Shown one piece after another: positions 1 through 8,288 of a stretch of DNA of 49,639 nt (positions within the stretch are counted from its first letter, which is position 1; each line of letters starts with the position of its first letter). The position numbers were made by a program, and so were the translations under genes. Source of the stretch: an uncultured Granulosicoccaceae bacterium (lineage in GTDB: Bacteria > Pseudomonadota > Gammaproteobacteria > Granulosicoccales > Granulosicoccaceae); assembly GCA_937957915.1 (NCBI GenBank), contig CALGNZ010000104.1, positions 1 through 49,639 of the forward strand, read 5' to 3'. Under the pieces are notes generated by a model. It saw only the letters and a program-made list of their open reading frames with translations, was not told the origin of the DNA and ran no database searches.

Positions 1-187
1 GTGTGAGGCGCGAAAATCATCAAGGCGCGAAACAACTACGTTTCACTATGACGCCGGATATATGGAAGCAGACCAATCTTTTTTCATTTAGGGCTTGCGA
101 CAACGGGAGCGTCCATATATGGATAAGCTTGCGCATCCACCGAGTGCCAAAACCCATGGTCAACTATAGATGGTTGCTACTACCCGT

Positions 188-988
188 CTATAGCCTCGCA
201 CGGATGGTAAATGCAGCGGAGGTGAATCGGGCAAAGTTATAAACATCATCAGTGTCTGCACCGCCGTCGAGTATTCTGGCTTCCACTCCAACATGCCACT
301 GACTGGTCAGTTTATAACTGAGAGCGGCACCGGCATCGATAGCACGCCCTGGTCCACCGGCAAGGCCATCGAGGTCTGCGCCGAGTGTCCACCGATCGGT
401 TAGTCGATGTTCTCCTGCAAGATATAACAATGGCACCACACCGACATCATCATCGAAACTTGTCGTGTTGCCCTGGGCGAGTCTGATTTCTGCGTCGCGT
501 ACTTTCAGTGTGCCGCCGATTCTGATAGTGGTAGTGTCTGTATTTTTTAGTGTGTAGTAGTAGCCCAATCGCCATGAGTTAAAACGGTAAGTAGCATCAA
601 CACGCTCAGTGCTGTCAAAGCTTGCTCCGGCAAACCTAACTGTCTCGTTAAAGGTGGCAGACTCGGTGTACTCCAGCGGGGCCAGTAATACTCGAATACC
701 GTGTCTGTCTTTAAACGACCATTTTGCTTCGAGCCGCAGCAGTGGCAACGGACCTTCCCCGACTGCGTCGCGCAGTGAGAAGCGAGTTGAAGTGTCGTTG
801 TTCGGAATTTGCACGTCATTGCTTTGTTGCCAACTACTGCCCAAAGAGAGTTGCAAGTCCAGTGGTTGTTCGCTGGCGCTGGCAACCTGAGTGGTCAGTG
901 CGATGGGAATGGCCATTACAACTATCAATAGTTGGCGGGTTGGTGTTGATTGTCGCATACGCTTCCGCGTTTTCTGTTTGTTATTCAT
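188..988 (-). CDS. Predicted outer-membrane beta-barrel protein
   Basis: A 266-residue protein with a basic N-terminus, a hydrophobic segment (about residues 19-36) and an Ala-X-Ala type cleavage site, so it is exported. The mature part alternates polar and hydrophobic residues, is rich in aromatic and Gly residues, and ends in a hydrophobic-alternating tail closing with Ala-Arg-Leu. This is the pattern of small outer-membrane barrels, and the spacing suggests 8-10 strands. No enzymatic motif is visible and no specific family is recognised. Its start overlaps the end of the SOUL-type lipoprotein gene by 8 bases, so the two are very likely co-transcribed and translationally coupled. The role is unknown; a link to haem or lipid handling at the envelope is only guessed from the neighbour. 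Confidence 0.75.
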   Translation of the reverse strand: MNNKQKTRKRMRQSTPTRQLLIVVMAIPIALTTQVASASEQPLDLQLSLGSSWQQSNDVQIPNNDTSTRFSLRDAVGEGPLPLLRLEAKWSFKDRHGIRVLLAPLEYTESATFNETVRFAGASFDSTERVDATYRFNSWRLGYYYTLKNTDTTTIRIGGTLKVRDAEIRLAQGNTTSFDDDVGVVPLLYLAGEHRLTDRWTLGADLDGLAGGPGRAIDAGAALSYKLTSQWHVGVEARILDGGADTDDVYNFARFTSAAFTIRARL

Positions 989-1661
989 CGGAGATATCGA
1001 TCAGCACTTCGTTGCGTCGGAATGGTGGCAGCGCCCAGGGGGCGTTGTACCCGGCCCAGCGTGGTTTTGATGTTGCAGGTAGCTTTTGTGATTCCATCCA
1101 GCGCGTCAGGGCTTTAGTGTGTCTTTCGCGTTCGCTCTCGGTCGACCGCCCCGAGAATCTGACGGTCGCAACACGTTTTTGTGGTACTTCAGCCAGACTG
1201 ACCTGTGGATCAAGAGGGACGGGGGCATTATCTATTGTATATGTTCGCGGCAGCACAAATCGGTAGAGCCAGGTATCTCCGTCTTTGCGAGCGGTGACCG
1301 GAGCGGTCATGGCGATTTTCTCTCCCGAGTCCGGGGCTTTCTGTTCGGCCACGACCGGCGAGGTCATGGCGATTTTTTCGCTGGCCGTGTTTTTTCCGGA
1401 GATGTAGGCAAACAACTTTCGGAACGCGCTGTTTCCGGCTTTTTTGAAGTTAGCATCTACACGAGTTTCTACCACAACCATTGGTGCGTAATCGCGAATC
1501 TCGAACTGTCCGTCTTGCTGTACAACCTGATACGGTGCCTCTTCGACAGATTCGACACCGAAAATGGAGCAGGCTGTTGTGAACAGCATCGCCAGCGTTG
1601 CCAATGCAATGTGTACTGCTTTGCGAGTTGCCTTGGTAAGTTGTTGAGTCAGGGCTTTCAC
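981..1661 (-). CDS. SOUL/haem-binding-family lipoprotein
   Basis: Member of the SOUL family (eukaryotic haem-binding proteins and many bacterial lipoproteins). Typical features are the segment around 'FEIRDYAPMVVVETRV', the paired 'KIAMTSPV' and 'KIAMTAPV' motifs, and a C-terminal 'RWAGYNAPWALPPFRRNEVLI' type end. The reading frame is open further upstream to 1874, but that part looks non-coding. A GTG at 1661 with GGAG about ten bases before it gives 226 residues with a lipoprotein signal (hydrophobic stretch, then FTTAC, Cys about residue 31), so this start is preferred. The product should be anchored in the inner or outer membrane facing the periplasm. Haem binding is known for some relatives but not for most bacterial ones. 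It is the first gene of a two-gene operon with the barrel protein. Confidence 0.85.
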   Translation of the reverse strand: MKALTQQLTKATRKAVHIALATLAMLFTTACSIFGVESVEEAPYQVVQQDGQFEIRDYAPMVVVETRVDANFKKAGNSAFRKLFAYISGKNTASEKIAMTSPVVAEQKAPDSGEKIAMTAPVTARKDGDTWLYRFVLPRTYTIDNAPVPLDPQVSLAEVPQKRVATVRFSGRSTESERERHTKALTRWMESQKLPATSKPRWAGYNAPWALPPFRRNEVLIDISDE

Positions 1662-1886
1662 CAGCAAACTACTCCAGATAGCGTTGTTCAAACTTGTTAT
1701 TACGCTGTCGCGTTGCTTAAAGATCAGCGGGTTTGTTCGACTGGCCCGATCAGCTGGTTTTTTTAAGTGCTCTGCGCTGCATGAGGTTCCGGTTAGATTT
1801 GTTGCGTGGCTGTATGCGTGCAGCGCAGTATAGAACCCGTCAATGGAAAAGATGATTACCCAAAGGGATTTCACCGGGGAGGGGTT

Positions 1887-3236
1887 GTGTCAGTAACGTA
1901 CCTGATGTTCAGATATGTCGCAAAATTGTTAGGCGTAGTAATTCTTTCAGGTTTGCTACTGGCCTGCGCCAATAACAGCGCTTTGCAAACTAAGGAGCCT
2001 GCCAGTCAGATCTGTGATGAGCGCTTCGACTGTAGAGGTCGCTACTACCGGGAGTACGAGAACTACGATTTAGCCTTTGCCGAATTTACCGAGCGTGGGC
2101 ATGCGTTCGATACCGACAAACTCGATGTGGTGCTGGATCGGGTAAAACAGAAAGCGGTTTTGGATGACGGTGTTGTTACGATAGTCTTTATCCATGGCTG
2201 GCTGAACAATGCCGCAGAATCGAATTCCAATTTAAGAGATTTCAAAGCCGTGCTGGAATCAGTGGCACGCTACTCGGCGGAAAAATACAACAAGAAACGT
2301 CGAGTCGTGGGGCTCTTTGTAGGGTGGCGTGGCAAGTCCCTGATGGTGCCTGGTTTAAAGTATTTATCATTCTGGAACCGTAAGTCTGTTGCTGAGAATC
2401 TTGGCAGTGGCGCCATCACACAATTATTATTAAGGCTTGATGCGATCCATCGTATTGGTGAGGACAGAACCGCAAGCAAGCAAAATGTCATGGTAACCGT
2501 TGGGCACAGTTTCGGTGGGGCCATCTTGCTTACCGCGATAAAAGATGTGTTGGTTGACCGACTGATTGATCCGGTAGCCGACAGCGATGAAGTAACAGAG
2601 GTGTCCGGTATAGGCGACGAGCTGTTTTTACTGAACCCCGCCATCGAGGTTTCACAAGCGCTGTCCATTGTCGATACCGCGGTCGGGCGTGAGTATACGC
2701 CTGCTCAGCCGCCGCTGCTTACGGTGATCAGTTCCGACGCGGACAATGCCACCCATAGAGCATTCCCGGCCGGTCAGGCTTTTGGCACTATAGCCAGTTG
2801 GAATCAGGTTGATATAAATCGAGCCTGGTACAGGCATCGTGAGTACGGCACCAGTATTCCACTTCGCGAGGAGAACCTTGATGTTATAACGGTGGGAAAC
2901 TTCGCCCCTTTTTTAACACACCGGCTGCAAATGTCCGCGCATTCAGAAGAATTGCCAGAAGGCTGTAGCCAGTTCAAGGTTACGCGGTGCGACATCGTTC
3001 CAGGGTTGTGCAAGGCAAAAGGCTGGGCAAAAACCGCATCGCACAAGAGCGTCAGTCCCATTCCTGATGGCTACCCACTCAGGTTTATTAAAACTGATAA
3101 AGCGGTTATTACCGGGCACAGCGATATATTCGAAGACAATGTAAGGCGGTTAGTGTCCAGATTAATAGTGGATCAACTTGAGTTGAGCCACTGGACATCC
3201 GTCAAGCCGAGTTGGTTGATAGATGCCTGTGGCTGA
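1887..3236 (+). CDS. Alpha/beta-hydrolase-fold lipoprotein
   Basis: The protein begins with a lipoprotein signal (hydrophobic run ending LLLAC). It then shows two alpha/beta-hydrolase hallmarks: 'VFIHGW', the oxyanion-hole strand with HG, and 'VTVGHSFGG', the nucleophile elbow with catalytic Ser in GHSFG. The rest is about 450 residues, larger than a minimal hydrolase, with a Cys-rich C-terminal part. The frame is open from 1806, but the lipobox fixes the start near 1887 (GTG, preceded by a GGGGAGGGG run with short spacing) or 1905 (ATG, no clear ribosome site). It is transcribed divergently from the SOUL operon. The substrate (lipid, ester or peptide) cannot be told. It may be related to the large patatin-like protein downstream, which faces it. 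Confidence 0.75.
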   Translation: MSVTYLMFRYVAKLLGVVILSGLLLACANNSALQTKEPASQICDERFDCRGRYYREYENYDLAFAEFTERGHAFDTDKLDVVLDRVKQKAVLDDGVVTIVFIHGWLNNAAESNSNLRDFKAVLESVARYSAEKYNKKRRVVGLFVGWRGKSLMVPGLKYLSFWNRKSVAENLGSGAITQLLLRLDAIHRIGEDRTASKQNVMVTVGHSFGGAILLTAIKDVLVDRLIDPVADSDEVTEVSGIGDELFLLNPAIEVSQALSIVDTAVGREYTPAQPPLLTVISSDADNATHRAFPAGQAFGTIASWNQVDINRAWYRHREYGTSIPLREENLDVITVGNFAPFLTHRLQMSAHSEELPEGCSQFKVTRCDIVPGLCKAKGWAKTASHKSVSPIPDGYPLRFIKTDKAVITGHSDIFEDNVRRLVSRLIVDQLELSHWTSVKPSWLIDACG

Positions 3237-3558
3237 GAAGGTTTGACAATATTCGTAGCGGTTTAACGAAAAATTTGATTAGTGAATCGGCGTAGTGCGC
3301 ATGGCGTCGGTAGTGTGTGTGCAATGAACGTAGATGCGCCTGGCGCTTACGCCACACTACGGTTGCAACCGAATTTGAACGCACAAAGCGTTTGCCCTTG
3401 CCCTTGCCCTCGCTCTAAACGCGTTTAATCAGTAAATGCCGCAGGCACCCGTGGGATTGGTGTGGTTCGCGTCGCTTACCGATACCCTGCGTCCGGCCGC
3501 AAAAAGCTTTTTTTTTCGTATTTTTTGGTCTTTTTAAAAATGGGTTTTGCTGTAAGCC
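3237..3558. repeat. Convergent intergenic spacer with two dispersed-repeat copies
   Basis: A 320-base gap between two convergent genes. At 3310-3360 there is an inverted repeat, GTAGTGTG / CACACTAC, enclosing the sequence AGATGCGCCTGGCGCTTAC, which recurs at 41112 and 49265. At about 3455-3490 there is a reverse-oriented copy of the 'GTAGGGTGTGGTGAGCG' palindromic element also found at 23149 and 39556. A run of T follows an AAAAAGC/GCTTTTT palindrome near 3501-3516 and could terminate transcription from the left. No open frame here looks coding. Confidence 0.6.
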
Positions 3559-6500
3559 TCAGTCATCCGACTTGATATTGTCAAAGTACTCAGTGCGCTG
3601 GACATCGGCCTGTTGTCGCTGCAGTTTGCGAGTTGACTGCTGTCCCTGAAACCTGTCCGAACTTTGTAAGCTGCGTGAATCTGTACCGTAGGATCGTTCC
3701 AGTGTTTGCTGTGCCTGTTGCAACTCGTTGAGTATCTGATCGCCAGGTGCGTAGGGGGTTTGCGCTGGTGCATCGCGCCTGGCAGAGGATTGTTGCTGCT
3801 TTTGCTGGGCCCTCGGTTCCATCTGCACAATCTGATCTGACTGCGTTTGTTGCTCCTGCATGGCTTCACTTTGTTGTACTGATTGCCCAGAGTCTGCGGC
3901 CAACCCCGTGTCGGTGTCGGTGTCGCTTTGCGATTGTGCCAATTGCCTGGCCAGCGCGGCAAAGTAAGGGCTGCGAAGTATATTGTCCACGATATTTCGC
4001 AGGCTGGTGTAGGTCTGGTTTTTAGCGTTTATCTCTGAGTCTGGTGCAATTTCTCTTACCAGCATCAGTGGTACCAGTGCACGGGTTACCAATCGTTGTG
4101 CCTGTTCCATTCGTGATAAATCTGTTGGCTCCGCGTTGTTTACCAGATAGTCCATTCTGGCTTCAATGTGTTGTATTTCCTGTCTGGCCACCGCCAGCAG
4201 ATCTCTCGACAGGTCGCCGCGCAGATCTTCGTTGTGTCGCATCTGATGTTGTTTTGAAGAGGCTTCTGCTATAGCGAATCGATAGTCGTCCAGGATGTCC
4301 GGGTATTGTTCGCGCCATTTAAGTGCTTCCAGCAGATACAGGCTCATCACTGTACCTTTGTCGCCCGGGCCGAGTGCAAACGCCGTCATGACAGCCGATT
4401 TGTCATCATCGATCTGACTGCTCTCGAAGCGAAAGTGTGGAACGCTGTCCGGCATGTCAAGTCTGTGAGATGCCGGAATGACAGCGGGCAGGGCGGCAGC
4501 AAGTTGTGCGGAGGTCAGGCTGGTTCCCAGTGGCCCGGTGTATACCCGGGTGGCATTGGCGGTATTGTCTTCCCTTAGTGCGTTAGCAACGCGCGATTGT
4601 GGTTGCAATTCAAGGTTGTTGGCGAGCTCTACCAGCAGGCGGTCAGTGCTTTGCATCGCGTTTACGAAGTTGGCGTTGCCCAGTGTTTCGAGTGGCGCTG
4701 TGATTGATCCCAATATACCGGGTCGTGTGTTCATTGCCGGCTTGGCGCCAGAGTCTACCTCTACAATTACAACGCCTCTCGATCTTACTTTATGCAGCAG
4801 TGCCGCGTAATCTCCCAGCGGGTCTTGTCTGGCCTGGTGGGCGAGTGAGGCGATCAGTGCGTGCAGAGAATCGATGCCAGTGTTGTCAACGATGCCACCG
4901 TCTAATAACCTCAATGAGTGGCTGTCGACTGGTGCCTCAGGCTCCTGAGTTTTGTTGAACTCTGTTTGCAGTCTCACTGCAGGAGTGGATTGTTCCGAGA
5001 ATACGCTGGTGGAAAAACCGAATGGAAAATTGGACGATAAGCGCACTGCACGACTCAGTGAAAAATCAGTCTGTGTCCAGACCAGATCACTCAGTGACTT
5101 CGGCAGGTAATGTCGCGCTCTGGTGCTTTCAATCGAATCAATGGCGACATCGGCATGTCGGGCTATCAATCCGTGAGGCAGCGCTGGCTGTCCTACAATG
5201 ACACGCCGGCCGCTGTCGGCATCTGTTGTGTTAAAGAAAATAAGGGGTTTTTCCGGTGAGTGGTGACCACTGCGTTGTGAGATGCCGTCCCACCCGAATT
5301 GTTGTTCCCAGAAGTGATACAGTCCTTCGCCGCGACTGGTGCGCGGTGCGGTAAGACCGCGCAGAACCGAGGCCATGAAGTCCATAGACATATCATCAGA
5401 GAATCGTGAATAGATAGCGCTGTCTTTAAGGTCAGTAAGGTCTGACTGTTCAGTGTTCTTTGCTTGCAGTTCCTCTATCAGTCTGTCGATGTCATTGTGT
5501 ATTTTTTCAGTAACGGCATTGTTGGCCTGCGCATTGGCTTTAATTTCCCTGAGTGCCAGTATCGCCTCTTCGATGAGTTCATTGCCGATGGTGTATCGCG
5601 GAGTGCTCACCCGTTCAGATATATCGTGGTCATCGTTATAGACATACCGTGCCGCAGCCAGGCTACCGCCAGAAACACTGCTGATTAATGCGATATGGTC
5701 TGCCCAGGTGGACTGACCTGTCGCGCGTCGTTCAGGATCGCCCGCTTCCGGTATCGCCGGTAGTTTTTCCTGCGCCAGTAACTGCAGCACATGTGCACTG
5801 AACAGTGCAGCGCGAGAACCGCCACCACTGAGTGCCATAAACACGATGGGCCCTGGTGGAATGTTATCGATGCGAGCTTCAAACGCAGTAAGCCATTCAG
5901 AATCGGCAGCATGCATGGCGGCGATTTGCAACGCCGGTTCCTGTGAGTTTGTAGCAGCCTGTAGTATTTGTGTTTGCTCACCTGGCGTCTGCTGAGCGGG
6001 CTGTACTCCGTGCGAACTTGCAATTGCCTGCTGTATTTCCTCGGCGCTGTTAGCGGCAAAGAGCGCCTGCCTCAGGGTCAATGGGTCTTTGACCAGGTTG
6101 CTCGATGTAGTTGCCAGCATCATGATGCCAGCTACTACTGTTATTGTTCGAGCGGGCAGCGGGCTGACATTCTGGATGTAGTCAATGAGTGCGGCGAGTA
6201 CAACGATGAACACGCAAAAGTGGATCAATGAGCTTACGGTATACAGCCGATACGAAGCCCCTGGTAAATCAAAGCTGGCAGTTAGCCAGAATATCTCGAC
6301 CATCGTGCCCAGGAAGCCGATCCATGCCAGTGTCTCGCCGGTAGCAAGCCAGGCACTGATGACACCTTCTCCCCGGTCATCAACACCGGTGATATTCTGG
6401 TTAACCAGGGTACTTCGATTGATCACCGAGCTGTCAAAGACGGAGTCACCGGTCAGACGAGTGCCTACAAAAAACCAGGCGCCGGCAGCGACTAGCCAAA

Positions 6501-6987
6501 GCCCGGCGGTTTGCACAAACGAGCCGAACATCAGATAGGGCTGGTGTTGGGTAATGTCTGCAAATAACAGCGACACCGCACCTATAGTTACGAGCAGTGC
6601 AGCGCAGATGTTCCATGCGACGTTCCCTCCCAGTTGGTACAAATACCGAGCGATGTAACGCAACCAGCCATTGATAAAGCCAGCCGGTTTAAACAACGGG
6701 CCAAAGTTGTACTTCGGCAAAACGAAACGCAGCATGGTTGTGGCGTAGATGAATGCCAGTGCCAGCAGCAGGCAAACATACATTGCGCCGAGCGGGGAGT
6801 TGATCCGTTGAGGCGCCCATACGTGCTTGACTTGCGGCACGAAAAACAGCACGAAAACTGCTGTAATAACAGCAAGAATTAAAAACAGGTTAGTGGTGGT
6901 AAATCGCTTGATTGGCAGTAGCAGGCGGGTCAGCCAGTTACCTGCGCTGGAAAACTGATCGGGGCTGATGAAGTTGTTTGATTCCAT
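3559..6987 (-). CDS. Large membrane-anchored patatin-like phospholipase
   Basis: A 1142-residue protein. The first ~300 residues hold about six to eight hydrophobic membrane segments (for example 33-50, 67-90, 122-144, 155-176, 218-236, 252-270, 281-297). A patatin-like domain follows: the glycine-rich oxyanion loop GGGSRAA (388-394), the nucleophile elbow SSVSGGS with catalytic Ser about 439, and the Asp-Gly-Gly dyad motif LLDGG (Asp about 696). All catalytic residues are present, so lipid acyl-hydrolase activity is expected, probably on the cytoplasmic side. The last ~100 residues are Gln/Ser-rich and probably disordered. Patatin domains are usually 300-400 residues; the membrane half and the tail make this an unusual architecture. 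No co-transcribed neighbour is evident. Confidence 0.85.
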   Translation of the reverse strand: MESNNFISPDQFSSAGNWLTRLLLPIKRFTTTNLFLILAVITAVFVLFFVPQVKHVWAPQRINSPLGAMYVCLLLALAFIYATTMLRFVLPKYNFGPLFKPAGFINGWLRYIARYLYQLGGNVAWNICAALLVTIGAVSLLFADITQHQPYLMFGSFVQTAGLWLVAAGAWFFVGTRLTGDSVFDSSVINRSTLVNQNITGVDDRGEGVISAWLATGETLAWIGFLGTMVEIFWLTASFDLPGASYRLYTVSSLIHFCVFIVVLAALIDYIQNVSPLPARTITVVAGIMMLATTSSNLVKDPLTLRQALFAANSAEEIQQAIASSHGVQPAQQTPGEQTQILQAATNSQEPALQIAAMHAADSEWLTAFEARIDNIPPGPIVFMALSGGGSRAALFSAHVLQLLAQEKLPAIPEAGDPERRATGQSTWADHIALISSVSGGSLAAARYVYNDDHDISERVSTPRYTIGNELIEEAILALREIKANAQANNAVTEKIHNDIDRLIEELQAKNTEQSDLTDLKDSAIYSRFSDDMSMDFMASVLRGLTAPRTSRGEGLYHFWEQQFGWDGISQRSGHHSPEKPLIFFNTTDADSGRRVIVGQPALPHGLIARHADVAIDSIESTRARHYLPKSLSDLVWTQTDFSLSRAVRLSSNFPFGFSTSVFSEQSTPAVRLQTEFNKTQEPEAPVDSHSLRLLDGGIVDNTGIDSLHALIASLAHQARQDPLGDYAALLHKVRSRGVVIVEVDSGAKPAMNTRPGILGSITAPLETLGNANFVNAMQSTDRLLVELANNLELQPQSRVANALREDNTANATRVYTGPLGTSLTSAQLAAALPAVIPASHRLDMPDSVPHFRFESSQIDDDKSAVMTAFALGPGDKGTVMSLYLLEALKWREQYPDILDDYRFAIAEASSKQHQMRHNEDLRGDLSRDLLAVARQEIQHIEARMDYLVNNAEPTDLSRMEQAQRLVTRALVPLMLVREIAPDSEINAKNQTYTSLRNIVDNILRSPYFAALARQLAQSQSDTDTDTGLAADSGQSVQQSEAMQEQQTQSDQIVQMEPRAQQKQQQSSARRDAPAQTPYAPGDQILNELQQAQQTLERSYGTDSRSLQSSDRFQGQQSTRKLQRQQADVQRTEYFDNIKSDD

Positions 6988-7673
6988 ATCGGTGTTACTT
7001 TTCCGTTTCTGAACTGCATTGCATCTAGACTGGATTATTCATAAGGCGACAAGTAAATATTTGCGAAATACTATGTGTATAGCCCCAAATCGCTTTTTGG
7101 GCACCTTTTACAAAATAGCAGTGTGTCTATTCGACGCCAGATTTCCTCTGGATGTCGAATCTTCATGAATAGTCCTGGCTAGATCAGGAGTTGGCATTGA
7201 GCAAGTCCAACAATTGCCGGTAGAACAGCCTGGCTTAAAGCTAGTCTAGTAGCCCCGGGGAAGATTGATATGGTTTTTTTGGGTGAGTGCCAGCGGCGGT
7301 ATTATCAGTAAGCGGAGCCAATTGACGGCTCAACTGGCTAGCCTGGAAAGTCGTTAGAATTCGACGCGTAGCGCCAAAATCGACATCGCAGATCAGTCTA
7401 TTGCCCAAAAGACGTGGGCTGGGCAGGTGTCGAACAGGGCTGTCGATGCAGAGAACTGATGCGCCAGTCATCAATTAAACAAGTGTGCTCTGGCGTTTAA
7501 GAGTCTGGCTGTATTTTGCGTATATGACTATTATGCAATATTGATAACTGTAGAAAAACAGGCCAATGTTGCCGGCGCGCGGTGTAAACAATGCAGCCCG
7601 GTCATAATGAAAGTATCCGGTGTGTTGCATTATAAAGTGTGTTGAATTGGCAGGTCTGCCACACAGGAATCCA
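6988..7673. other. Long non-coding spacer with one stem-loop
   Basis: Nearly 690 bases without a convincing gene. The most regular element is a stem-loop at 7129-7160: ATTCGAC pairs with GTCGAAT, and inside it CCAGA pairs with TCTGG around a five-base loop. It has no T-run. The upstream ends of the patatin gene (minus) and the DUF2147 gene (plus) must carry their promoters here, but none stands out clearly enough to be placed. Confidence 0.4.
7129..7160. other. Stem-loop in the spacer upstream of the DUF2147 gene
   Basis: Outer arms ATTCGAC (7129-7135) and GTCGAAT (7154-7160) are perfectly complementary, as are inner arms CCAGA (7137-7141) and TCTGG (7147-7151). The loop is TTTCC. It may be an operator, an RNA structure or a remnant of a repeat; nothing in the sequence decides this. 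Confidence 0.45.
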
Positions 7674-8081
7674 GTGAAGAAAAATAGAGCTTTCGGTTTT
7701 TGCGTATTCATGATGATGCTTGCCCCTGTCGCGTCGAGCGCTGATGCGTCGGTGACTGGTTTATGGAAAACCGAGGCAGGTGATTCCGGTGGTTGGTTGC
7801 GCGTACAAATAGAACCTTGTGGCAATAAAATATGTGGAACCATAGCAGCTGCAATCAATAGCGATGGCGCTGTCATCGAAGACTACGAGCACACGGGCAA
7901 GGAAATGATCGCCGGTATGGTTGAAAGCGGTCCCGGCAGTTACGCCAAAGGCACAATCTGGGCACCCGACAAAGACAAAACCTATAAGGCGAAGCTGAAC
8001 CTTGCTGACAATGGCAAGCTGATCGTCAAAGGCTGTGTGGCTTTTATCTGCCGCTCGCAAACCTGGACACGGGTCAACTGA
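7674..8081 (+). CDS. DUF2147-family exported protein
   Basis: A 135-residue secreted protein. The frame is open further upstream, but GTG 7674 is preferred because it has GGA about five bases upstream and begins a clean signal peptide (basic KKNR, then a hydrophobic stretch, cleavage near ASSADA). The mature part matches the DUF2147 family: 'GLWKTEAGDSGGWLRVQI' near its N-terminus, 'CGNKICGTI' with two Cys, and a C-terminal 'KGCVAFICRSQTWTRV'. These are small beta-rich periplasmic or outer-membrane-associated proteins of unknown activity. The four Cys residues could form two disulfides. No operon partner is apparent; the next gene lies 207 bases downstream. Confidence 0.85.
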   Translation: MKKNRAFGFCVFMMMLAPVASSADASVTGLWKTEAGDSGGWLRVQIEPCGNKICGTIAAAINSDGAVIEDYEHTGKEMIAGMVESGPGSYAKGTIWAPDKDKTYKAKLNLADNGKLIVKGCVAFICRSQTWTRVN

Positions 8082-8288
8082 CACGGTAGCGGAGCCGTGG
8101 GGCGATCATAAGCAGACAAGGCCTGCTTTCCTGCTCCGTTATTTTTGCCTGCTGTTCTGGCCTGGCGGTGATCGGGAAGGTATTACCGGGTGTCGCAAAA
8201 CAGTTGCAGGTAATCAACCTGCCTGTTGAGTTGCGTCTCGGGGCCCTGTGTTTGTTAGTATGCAGGCTTCTCCCGGAGGATTGTTGCA

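Noticed and set aside
3..242. Open frame of 79 codons at the left edge
   Set aside because: It runs into the 3' end of the barrel-protein gene on the other strand, has no ribosome site and no recognisable product.
5453..6538. Plus-strand frames within the patatin gene
   Set aside because: They are antisense to a clearly conserved coding frame on the minus strand.
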